A DNA stretch of 5,175 bases from Solirubrobacteraceae bacterium (lineage in GTDB: Bacteria; Actinomycetota; Thermoleophilia; Solirubrobacterales; Solirubrobacteraceae). The stretch covers positions 1 through 5,175 of the forward strand of contig JAICUS010000444.1 in the NCBI GenBank assembly GCA_025935735.1, in the 5' to 3' direction. The notes under the pieces were generated by a model. It was given only the letters and a program-made list of their open reading frames with translations. It was not told the origin of the DNA and ran no database searches. Made by a program: the position numbers and the translations under genes. This document shows, piece after piece, positions 1 to 5,175 of this stretch; positions within the stretch are counted from its first letter, which is position 1, and every line of letters begins with the position of its first letter.

Positions 1-1185
1 ACGGTGGGCACCGACGGCAACGGCCTCGCCGGCCTGGAGTACCTGTTCAACAAGCCGCTCAGAGGCTCGGACGGCGAGCGCCGGATGGTCAAGGACGCGC
101 TCGGCCAGCCGATCGAGATGCGCGACACCACGCCGGTCCGTCCCGGCCGGCCGCTCAAGCTCACGCTCGACGCCAACCTCCAGGATCAGGCCGAGCAGGT
201 GCTGGCCCAGGTGGGGGAGACGTGGCGGCCGAAGGGCGCCACCGCGATCGTCATGGACCCCAACAGCGGCGCGATCCTCGCGCTGGCCAACTGGCCGCGC
301 GTGAACGCCAACGACCTCGCCGGCGCGCCGTCCTACGCCTCCGAGGACCGGGCGATCGCGGTCAACTACGAGCCCGGCTCGACGTTCAAGGCTTTCACCG
401 TCGCCGCGGCGCTGGAGGATGGCAAGGTCACGCCGGACACGCCGTTCAACATCCCGCCGGTCCTGCAGTTCTCCGACCGCCAGATCCACGACGCGGAGGA
501 CCACGGCTACCAGACCGACACCGTCGCCCAGATCCTCAAGGTGTCGTCGAACATCGGCGCCGTGCTGATCGGCCAGCGGGTCGGCGCGCGCAGCTTCTCG
601 CGCTGGGTCGAGCGCTTCGGCTTCGGCAAGCCGACCGGCATCGACCTGCCCGGCGAGCAGAGCGGCATCGTGCTGCCGCTCTCGCACTACTCCGGCTCCT
701 CCATGGGCAACCTGCCGATGGGCCAGGGCATCGCGGTCACGCCGATGCAGATGGCCACCGCCTACTCGGCGATCGCCAACGGCGGCATCCTGCGCCCGCC
801 CCACATCGTCGAGTCCGTCGGCGGCCACAAGCGGCCGGAGCCCAAGGGCAAGCGGATCATCTCCGCGGCCACCGCGGCGTCGATCCGGTCGATGCTCGAG
901 GGCGTCCTGGGCCCGGGCGGCACCGCCTCCGGCGCGGCGATCCCCGGCTACGACCTCGCCGGCAAGACCGGCACCGCCCAGAAGGCCATCCCCGGCGGCT
1001 ACTCGCAGGACAAGTACGTGGCCTCGTTCGTCGGCTTCGCCCCCGCCGCGCACCCGAAGCTGCTGTGCGCCGTGGTGGTCGACGAGCCCAACGGCGAGAT
1101 CTACGGCGGCCAGGTGGCCGCGCCGGCCTGGCGCGACATCGTCAACTTCGCGCTCGGCTACCTGAAGATCGGCCCCAAGAGTTAG
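1..1185 (+). CDS. ftsI: FtsI/PBP3-type septal peptidoglycan transpeptidase (5' end missing)
   Basis: Class B penicillin-binding protein that crosslinks peptidoglycan peptides at the division septum, acting outside the membrane. The reading frame is open from base 1 and ends in TAG at 1183-1185, giving 394 codons. The GTG at 4 is internal: the first residues (GTDGNGLAGLE) match the conserved end of the family's N-terminal dimerisation region, so about 190 residues, including the membrane anchor, should lie upstream. All three transpeptidase motifs are present: STFK with the acylated serine (379-390, window residues 127-130), SSN (544-552) and KTGTA (964-978). Other family landmarks are the DPNSGAILALA stretch before STFK and GQGIAVTPMQMA between SSN and KTG. 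The protein ends shortly after the transpeptidase fold (WRDIVNFALGYLK), so there are no C-terminal PASTA domains. Position upstream of murE and murF supports FtsI over a generic class B PBP; a paralogous PBP2 is the main alternative. Confidence 0.93.
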   Translation, partial: TVGTDGNGLAGLEYLFNKPLRGSDGERRMVKDALGQPIEMRDTTPVRPGRPLKLTLDANLQDQAEQVLAQVGETWRPKGATAIVMDPNSGAILALANWPRVNANDLAGAPSYASEDRAIAVNYEPGSTFKAFTVAAALEDGKVTPDTPFNIPPVLQFSDRQIHDAEDHGYQTDTVAQILKVSSNIGAVLIGQRVGARSFSRWVERFGFGKPTGIDLPGEQSGIVLPLSHYSGSSMGNLPMGQGIAVTPMQMATAYSAIANGGILRPPHIVESVGGHKRPEPKGKRIISAATAASIRSMLEGVLGPGGTASGAAIPGYDLAGKTGTAQKAIPGGYSQDKYVASFVGFAPAAHPKLLCAVVVDEPNGEIYGGQVAAPAWRDIVNFALGYLKIGPKS

Positions 1186-1223
1186 TGGTCTCGCCCGCGG
1201 AACCACTAGGCTCGCCTTAGTGG
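1183..1223 (+). repeat. Three TAGTGG half-sites forming two overlapping inverted repeats
   Basis: TAGTGG occurs at 1183-1188, inverted as CCACTA at 1203-1208, and again direct at 1218-1223. The first pair extends to a perfect 7-bp stem (TAGTGGT 1183-1189 with ACCACTA 1202-1208, 12-base loop) that includes the ftsI stop codon. The second pair makes an 8-bp arm dyad with one mismatch (1203-1210 with 1216-1223, 5-base gap) that contains most of the -10-like box and the GTG start of the next gene. Both structures use the same central arm, so in RNA they exclude each other. No T-tract follows either, so a classical intrinsic terminator is unlikely. An operator for the downstream dehydrogenase, or a switch that hides its start codon in read-through transcripts, are both possible; this is inference. 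Confidence 0.5.
1207..1220 (+). promoter_or_regulatory. Candidate -10 box (TAGGCT) for a leaderless transcript of the dehydrogenase gene
   Basis: TAGGCT at 1207-1212 fits the TANNNT pattern of actinobacterial -10 elements. It is followed by 7 bases and then the GTG start at 1220, so a start site 7 bases after the hexamer would fall at A1219 or G1220. That gives a message with no leader, consistent with the absence of any purine-rich ribosome binding site before the GTG. No convincing -35 hexamer is seen around 1184-1189. The box lies inside an inverted repeat, so the promoter may be controlled. The assignment rests on spacing and on the similar arrangement before murE. Confidence 0.45.
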
Positions 1224-2773
1224 CGACCGAGATCTTCCGCGGCACCCACGAGGTGCTCAACCAGTCCGTGCCGTTCGAGGACGTCGACCTGTTCGGGCTC
1301 GACGTCGCGCTGCAGGAGGCGCTGGAGCGCGAGGGCGGCGGCTGGGCGCGGGAGCGGGTGCAGGAAGCCGGCCGCACGGCCGGCTCGGCCGAGGCGGCGG
1401 CGCACGGCCGGCGGGCCGAGCGCCACGAGCCGCGGCTGGTCACCCACGACCGCTTCGGCCATCGCGTCGACCGCGTCGAGCTCGATCCGAGCTGGTTCTG
1501 GCTTCTCCAGGGCGCGATCGACCGCGACATCCACGCGCTGCCCTGGCGCGACCCCCGGCCCGGCGCCCACGCCGCCCGCGCGGCGCTCGAGCTGCTGTGG
1601 ACGCACGCCAACTCCGGAGTGATGTGCCCGATCTCGATGACCTACAGCGCCGTTCCCGCCCTGCGCGTGGACGGCGAGCTGGCGGCTGAGCTCGAGCCGC
1701 GCCTGCTGGCCGGCGCGATGTGCGGGATGGCCATGACCGAGAAGCAGGGCGGCTCGGACGTGCGCGCCAACACGACCCGCGCCGAGCCGCTGGGCGACGG
1801 CTGGTTCGAGCTCACCGGCCACAAGTGGTTCTGCTCCTATCCGCCGTGCGAGTACTTCCTCGTCCTCGCCCAAGCGCCCGCGGGCCTCTCCTGCTTCGTG
1901 CTCGAGCGCGGGCCGGGGATGGAGTTCCAGCGGCTCAAGGACAAGCTCGGCACGCGCTCGCTGCCCTCGTCGGAGGTCGAGTTCCGCGCCGCGCCCGCCC
2001 GCCTGCTGGGCGAGGAGGGCCGCGGCGTGGCGACGATCATCGAGATGGTCACGCACACCCGGCTGGACTGCGTGATCGGCTCCGCGTCCGGGATGCGCCG
2101 CGGCGTCGCCGAGGCGGTCTGGCACGCCCGCCACCGCTCCGCGTTCGGGGCTCGCCTGGTCGATCAGCCGGCGATGGTGAACGTGCTCGCCGACCTCGCG
2201 CTGGAGTCCGAGGCGGCCACCGCGACCGCGCTGCGGCTGGCCCGCGCCTACGACGAGGGCGACACGGTCTTCCGCCGCTTCGCCACCGCGGTCGCCAAGT
2301 ACTGGATCTGCAAGCGCGCCACCCCGCACGCCGCGGAGGCGCTCGAGTGCCTCGGCGGCAACGGCTACATCGAGGAATCGCCGATGCCGCGGCTGCTGCG
2401 CGACGCGCCGCTCAACGGGATCTGGGAGGGCTCCGGCAACGTGATCGCGCTCGACGTGCTGCGCGCCCTGGCCCGCGAGCCGGGCGGGCTGGAGGCACTG
2501 GCGGCCGAGTGCGCGCTGGCCCGGGGGGCGGACGCTCGGCTGGACGCCCACCTGGACTCGCTGCCCCGGGAGCTCGATCCCTGGTCGGCGCGGCGCGGCG
2601 TGGAGGAGCTGGCGCTGGCCTTCCAGGCGTCGCTGCTCGTGCGCTTCGCGCCGCCGTTCGTGGCCGACGCGTTCTGCGCCGCCCGCCTGGGCGGCGGCGG
2701 CCGGGCGTTCGGGACGCTCCCGGCCGGCGTCGACGGCGCGGCGATCGTACGCCGCGCCCTACAGGTCGACTGA
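1220..2773 (+). CDS. AidB-type acyl-CoA dehydrogenase family flavoprotein
   Basis: Predicted FAD-dependent acyl-CoA dehydrogenase of 517 residues, close to the usual length of AidB (about 540). The N-terminal part (residues about 5-110) has the AidB-type opening, with HEVLNQ, DLFGLD and a later HRVDRVEL...PSW stretch. The central flavin-binding part has TEKQGGSDVRANTT (173-186) and HKWFCS (201-206). KLGTRSLPSSEVEF (242-255) follows. The C-terminal helical domain has RSAFGARLVDQPAMV (306-320), ECLGGNGYIEES (376-387), and IWEGSGN (401-407). Glu403 in IWEGSGN sits where the catalytic base of the superfamily is found. The last 70 residues hold roughly equal acidic and basic residues, unlike the basic DNA-binding tail described for E. 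coli AidB, so a DNA-protection role should not be assumed; substrate is unknown. The GTG at 1220 is chosen because the conserved N-terminus begins within a few residues and a -10-like box precedes it. It ends at TGA 2771-2773, overlapping the opposite-strand acetyltransferase gene by 15 bases. Confidence 0.9.
   Translation: MATEIFRGTHEVLNQSVPFEDVDLFGLDVALQEALEREGGGWARERVQEAGRTAGSAEAAAHGRRAERHEPRLVTHDRFGHRVDRVELDPSWFWLLQGAIDRDIHALPWRDPRPGAHAARAALELLWTHANSGVMCPISMTYSAVPALRVDGELAAELEPRLLAGAMCGMAMTEKQGGSDVRANTTRAEPLGDGWFELTGHKWFCSYPPCEYFLVLAQAPAGLSCFVLERGPGMEFQRLKDKLGTRSLPSSEVEFRAAPARLLGEEGRGVATIIEMVTHTRLDCVIGSASGMRRGVAEAVWHARHRSAFGARLVDQPAMVNVLADLALESEAATATALRLARAYDEGDTVFRRFATAVAKYWICKRATPHAAEALECLGGNGYIEESPMPRLLRDAPLNGIWEGSGNVIALDVLRALAREPGGLEALAAECALARGADARLDAHLDSLPRELDPWSARRGVEELALAFQASLLVRFAPPFVADAFCAARLGGGGRAFGTLPAGVDGAAIVRRALQVD
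2735..2758 (-). terminator. GC hairpin directly after the acetyltransferase stop, possible terminator
   Basis: GGCGCGGCG at 2735-2743 and CGCCGCGCC at 2750-2758 form a perfect 9-bp stem with a 6-base loop. On the - strand the stem begins at the first base after the acetyltransferase TAG (2761-2759). No T-tract follows, which weakens it as a classical intrinsic terminator, though hairpins without T-tracts have been proposed as terminators in high-GC actinobacteria. On the + strand the same bases are coding, near the end of the dehydrogenase (residues about 506-513). In DNA this rich in G+C, such a stem can arise by chance from codon choice. Confidence 0.4.
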
Positions 2774-3292
2774 CATCCCGCTCAGGATGCGCCGGAACCC
2801 GAGGTCCTCGTAGAGGCGGGCCGCCGGGTTGCCGTGCGTGACCGCGAGGCCGAGCCCCGGCAGCCCGTCGCGCGCGGCGATGCGCAGCGCCCGGGCGAGC
2901 AGGGCGCGGCCCGCGCCGGGATGACCGGGCGCGCGGAAGACGAGGATCACCCACGGGCCGCCGAACGGCGGCTCGCCGGGCGCGCCGGTGACGATGCTCG
3001 CGGCCACCGGGGTTCCGCCCGCATCGAGCGCCACGCCGCTGCACGCCAGCACCGGCCCGAACTGGCGCTCGGTCAACAGCTCGCGGGCGAGCGGCTCGTC
3101 GGCGGCGACCCGCCAGCCGCGCAGCTCGGCCAGGATCGCCGGGACGGCCTCGTCCGGCGCGATCGCGGCCTCGAACAGGTCGGCCAGCGGCCGCCCGTCG
3201 CGCTCGGCGCGCAGGAAGGTCCCCACCGGGCGGCCCCGGCCGTCGACGAGCGTCAACCAGCCGGGACGGGCGGGGTCGCGGCGCAGGGGCAT
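2759..3292 (-). CDS. GNAT-family N-acetyltransferase
   Basis: Predicted acetyl-CoA-dependent acyltransferase of 177 residues, a normal length for one GNAT domain. The acetyl-CoA-binding region is seen at residues 113-134: a beta strand WVILVF followed by GHPGAGRALLARAL, the pyrophosphate loop and its helix. The C-terminal motif NPAARLYEDLGF (155-166) is the classic GNAT motif-B helix that ends in LGF. The first 60 residues (with WLTLVDGRGRPVGTF) are less conserved and probably form the start of the fold and a substrate-side region. In the loop, the Arg/Gln usual three residues before the first glycine of GxG appears to be Gly123, so the loop is slightly atypical. Substrate cannot be predicted. 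The ATG (complement of 3290-3292) is preceded on its strand by TAGGGT and nine bases, suggesting a leaderless or nearly leaderless message. The gene is divergent from murE and convergent with the dehydrogenase, hence not part of the wall operon. Confidence 0.85.
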   Translation of the reverse strand: MPLRRDPARPGWLTLVDGRGRPVGTFLRAERDGRPLADLFEAAIAPDEAVPAILAELRGWRVAADEPLARELLTERQFGPVLACSGVALDAGGTPVAASIVTGAPGEPPFGGPWVILVFRAPGHPGAGRALLARALRIAARDGLPGLGLAVTHGNPAARLYEDLGFRRILSGMSVDL

Positions 3293-3301
3293 CCGCGGAT
3301 G
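3290..3301. repeat. 12-bp perfect palindrome over the acetyltransferase start codon
   Basis: CATCCGCGGATG reads the same on both strands. It includes the ATG of the - strand acetyltransferase gene (3292-3290) and reaches to within one base of the TAGGGT -10-like box for that gene. Its placement between -10 and start codon would suit a repressor site; chance is a fair alternative. The same CATCC/GGATG arms recur with a 6-base gap at 2774-2789, near the end of the same gene. Confidence 0.3.
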
Positions 3302-3320
3302 ACCCTAGACTGCTCGCCGC
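3302..3320. promoter_or_regulatory. Candidate bidirectional promoter for murE (+) and the acetyltransferase (-)
   Basis: A CTAG core at 3305-3308 yields TAGACT on the + strand (3306-3311) and TAGGGT on the - strand (3307-3302), both of TANNNT form. Nine bases separate each hexamer from its ATG (3321 for murE; 3292 for the acetyltransferase), so the layout is exactly symmetric about 3306.5. Start sites 7 to 10 bases beyond the hexamers would give leaders of 0-3 bases. No good ribosome binding site precedes either ATG, although AGGG within the - strand box might act weakly. Because murE is cut off from ftsI by an antisense gene, a promoter is expected here. No clear -35 hexamers are visible. 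Confidence 0.55.
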
Positions 3321-4757
3321 ATGACGCTCCGCGAGTTGCTCGGGGCGGGCCCCGACGTGGACGTCACCCGCCTCACCTTCGACAACCGGCTCGTCGAGCC
3401 CGGCGCGCTGTTCTTCTGCGTCCCCGGGTTCACGCGCGACGGGCACGACTTCGCGGCGGACGCGGTGGCCCGCGGTGCCGCGGCGCTGGTGGTCCAGCGG
3501 CCGCTCGGGCTGGGCGTGCCCGAGGTGGTGGTCGACGACGTCCGGGCGTCCATGGCCGTGGCCGCGGCGCGCTTCTATCGCGACCCGTCGGCGCGGCTGC
3601 GGGTGGTGGGGATCACCGGCACCAACGGCAAGACGACGACGGCGTTCCTCACCCGGGCGCTGCTGGAGGCGTCGGGTGTGCCGTGCGGCCTGCTGGGGAC
3701 CGTGAAGTCGGTGGTCGGCGGCGCCGAGCGCCCGGTCGTGCGCACGACGCCCGAGGCGTTCGACCTGCAGCGGACGTTCGCGGAGATGCTGGAGGCCGGG
3801 GACCGGGCGTGTGCGATGGAGATCTCCTCGCACGCGCTGGAGCTGCGGCGGGCGGACGGGATCCACGTGGCCGCGGCGGTCTTCACGAACCTCTCGCAGG
3901 ACCACCTGGACTTCCACGAGACGATGGAGGCCTACTTCCAGGCCAAGCGGCTGCTGTTCGCGTCTGGACTGACCGACGTGCGGATCGCCAACGCCGACGA
4001 CGAGTACGGCCGCCGGCTGATCGCCGAGTTCCCGGGGACGGTGACGTTCGGGATGGCGGCGGAGGCCGACTATCGCGCGGTGGACGTCCGCTTCGACGGC
4101 ACGGGCTGCGATTTCGTGGCGGTCACGCCGGACGGAGAGTTTCCCGCCCGCGTGCCGCTGCCGGGGCGCTTCAACGTCCTGAACGCGCTGGGCGCGTGGG
4201 CCGCCGCGCGGGCGCTGGGGGCGCCGTCCGCCGGGTTGGCCGCCGGGCTCGCGGGCGCGGCGACGGCGCCGGGGCGCTTCCAGCCGGTCGAGGCGGGCCA
4301 GCCGTTCTCGGTCTTCGTCGACTACTCGCACAAGCCGGACGCGCTGGAGCAGGTGCTGCTGGCGGCGCGCGAGCTGGCCTCCGGGCGGCTGATCGTCGTC
4401 TTCGGCGCCGGCGGCGACCGCGACCGCGGCAAGCGCCCGCTGATGGGCGAGATCGCCGCCCGGCTGGCCGACGTGGCGCTGGTCACGTCCGACAACCCGC
4501 GCTCGGAGGCGCCGGAGGCGATCATCGACGAGATCATGGCCGGGGTCCCGGCCTCGGCGCACGCTCTCGTCGAGCGCGACGCGGACCGCCGCGCCTCGAT
4601 CTTCCGGGCCGTGGCTCTCGCCGAGCCCGGCGACGTGGTGGTGATCGCCGGCAAGGGCCACGAGCAGGGCCAGGAGTTCGCCGGCGGGCGTAAGGAGCCG
4701 TTCGACGACGCCGCGGTGGCCCGCGAGGCGATCGCGGCCCGGGTGCCCGCCTCATGA
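3321..4757 (+). CDS. murE: UDP-N-acetylmuramoyl-tripeptide synthetase MurE, meso-DAP type
   Basis: Cytoplasmic ATP-dependent ligase that adds the third residue, here predicted to be meso-diaminopimelate, to UDP-MurNAc-L-Ala-D-Glu. The product has 478 residues, normal for the family. The N-terminal UDP-sugar domain (about 1-92) has TFDNRLVEPGALFFCVPG (19-36), in which DNR stands where many homologues have DSR. The central ATPase domain (about 93-320) has the P-loop GTNGKTT (100-106), RTTPEA (141-146), SSHAL (169-173), TNLSQDHLDFH (189-199) and YFQAK (205-209), whose Lys209 matches the carboxylated lysine. The C-terminal domain has VDYSHKPDAL (333-342), GAGGDRDRGKRPLM (362-375), DNPR (391-394) and GKGHEQGQ (444-451). 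DNPR is the motif associated with meso-DAP rather than L-lysine use. The ATG at 3321 is supported by full length and by the promoter-like box nine bases upstream. The stop overlaps murF as ATGA, implying coupled translation. Confidence 0.97.
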   Translation: MTLRELLGAGPDVDVTRLTFDNRLVEPGALFFCVPGFTRDGHDFAADAVARGAAALVVQRPLGLGVPEVVVDDVRASMAVAAARFYRDPSARLRVVGITGTNGKTTTAFLTRALLEASGVPCGLLGTVKSVVGGAERPVVRTTPEAFDLQRTFAEMLEAGDRACAMEISSHALELRRADGIHVAAAVFTNLSQDHLDFHETMEAYFQAKRLLFASGLTDVRIANADDEYGRRLIAEFPGTVTFGMAAEADYRAVDVRFDGTGCDFVAVTPDGEFPARVPLPGRFNVLNALGAWAAARALGAPSAGLAAGLAGAATAPGRFQPVEAGQPFSVFVDYSHKPDALEQVLLAARELASGRLIVVFGAGGDRDRGKRPLMGEIAARLADVALVTSDNPRSEAPEAIIDEIMAGVPASAHALVERDADRRASIFRAVALAEPGDVVVIAGKGHEQGQEFAGGRKEPFDDAAVAREAIAARVPAS

Positions 4758-5175
4758 TCTCCTGGGACGCGCGGCGGGTGTCCGCGGCGGCGGGGGCCGA
4801 GTTGCTCTCCGACCGGCCGGGGGACGGCCCGGCGCGGGCCGTCATCGACACCCGGGCGATCGAGCCGGGCGACCTCTTCGTCGGGCTCCCGGGCGAGCGC
4901 GTGTACGGCGGCCGGTTCGCCTCCGACGCGCTCGCGGCCGGCGCCTGGGGCGTCCTGGTCGGGCCGGGGCACGATGTCGCGGGTGACGGCGCGGTGCTGG
5001 TCGCCGCCGACCCGCTCGCCGCGCTCCAGCGGCTCGCCACCGCCTGGCGGCGGCAGCTGGGCGCCGCGGTGATCGGCGTCACGGGCTCCGTGGGCAAGAC
5101 CTCGACGAAGCAGCTGCTGGCCGCGTTGATCGCCCCGTCGCGGGCGGTCGCGGCCAATCCGGCCAACTACAACAC
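4754..5175 (+). CDS. murF: UDP-MurNAc-tripeptide--D-alanyl-D-alanine ligase MurF (3' end missing)
   Basis: Predicted MurF, which adds the D-Ala-D-Ala dipeptide to UDP-MurNAc-tripeptide in the cytoplasm, the step after MurE. Translation from ATG 4754 stays open to the window edge, giving 140 full codons of an expected 450 or so. The N-terminal UDP-sugar-binding domain is recognisable from IDTRAIEPGDLFVGLPGE (31-48), followed by YGGRFASDALAAGAWGVLVG (51-70). The ATPase domain opens with the P-loop GVTGSVGKTSTK (108-119; GKT at 5093-5101). It continues to ANPANYNT (134-141), corresponding to the family segment just before EIGVP; the last T is inferred from two bases. The start is fixed by the 4-base ATGA overlap with the murE stop and by the conserved DTR motif some 30 residues on. 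The nearest upstream sequence has no strong ribosome binding site, so translation is probably coupled to murE. mraY would be expected next but lies outside the window. Confidence 0.94.
   Translation, partial: MISWDARRVSAAAGAELLSDRPGDGPARAVIDTRAIEPGDLFVGLPGERVYGGRFASDALAAGAWGVLVGPGHDVAGDGAVLVAADPLAALQRLATAWRRQLGAAVIGVTGSVGKTSTKQLLAALIAPSRAVAANPANYN

Noticed and set aside
4..6. GTG as a start codon for ftsI
   Set aside because: The residues that follow are an internal conserved segment of class B PBPs, and the frame is open to base 1, so the true start is upstream of the window.
222..1220. Second + strand frame of 332 codons inside ftsI
   Set aside because: Arg- and Ala-rich shadow of ftsI, which carries all three transpeptidase motifs in the other frame.
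1217..2551. 444-codon - strand frame opposite the dehydrogenase
   Set aside because: No domain recognisable and composition typical of antisense shadow frames in high-GC DNA.
2774..2789. Short hairpin CATCC-6-GGATG after the dehydrogenase stop as a terminator
   Set aside because: Only 5 bp of stem, no T-tract, and it is coding sequence for the acetyltransferase C-terminus.
2412..4661. Very long open frame on the - strand (749 codons)
   Set aside because: It lies antisense to the dehydrogenase end and to most of murE and is rich in Arg, Ala, Gly, Pro and His with no recognisable domain. Such frames arise from GC-biased third positions opposite real genes.
2834..4693. Long + strand open frame (619 codons) across the acetyltransferase and murE
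   Set aside because: It is out of frame with murE, opposite to the acetyltransferase gene, and of low-complexity composition; both real genes have clear family motifs.
4534..5166. 210-codon - strand frame opposite the murE end and murF
   Set aside because: murF on the + strand shows DTR and a perfect P-loop and overlaps murE in the usual operon manner.

Overview
The window is a very GC-rich bacterial segment, roughly 70% or more G+C by eye. It carries part of a division and cell wall (dcw) cluster: the 3' two thirds of ftsI, all of murE, and the first 140 codons of murF, all on the + strand. The bias to G/C in third codon positions, the use of GTG as a start, the lack of clear Shine-Dalgarno sequences before three of the starts, and the MurE and MurF motif wording all suggest an actinobacterium. 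The class Thermoleophilia (Solirubrobacterales and relatives) is my best guess. This is inference from style of sequence, not a database match. The DNPR motif of MurE indicates meso-diaminopimelate peptidoglycan.

Layout: (1) 1-1185, ftsI, the septal transpeptidase, truncated at its 5' end by the window edge. (2) 1186-1219, a 34-base gap with overlapping inverted repeats and a TAGGCT -10-like box just before the next start. (3) 1220-2773, an acyl-CoA dehydrogenase of the AidB type on the + strand. (4) 2759-3292, a GNAT acetyltransferase on the - strand. It overlaps the dehydrogenase tail to tail by 15 bases, and a GC hairpin lies just past its stop. (5) 3293-3320, a 28-base divergent gap with a CTAG core exactly midway between the two ATG codons. 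(6) 3321-4757, murE. (7) 4754 to the window end, murF, overlapping murE by ATGA.

FtsI crosslinks septal peptidoglycan. MurE and MurF make its precursor in the cytoplasm by adding meso-DAP and then D-Ala-D-Ala to UDP-MurNAc-peptides. In many actinobacteria ftsI, murE and murF lie next to each other. Here two genes with no obvious wall role, one of them antisense, sit between ftsI and murE. As a result murE needs its own promoter, and the short divergent gap appears to supply one. No RNA gene, CRISPR array, insertion sequence or attachment site was seen. The only stretches without genes are the two short gaps described above, and I see no wholly new system here. The most interesting signals are the promoter and operator-like structures in those two gaps.
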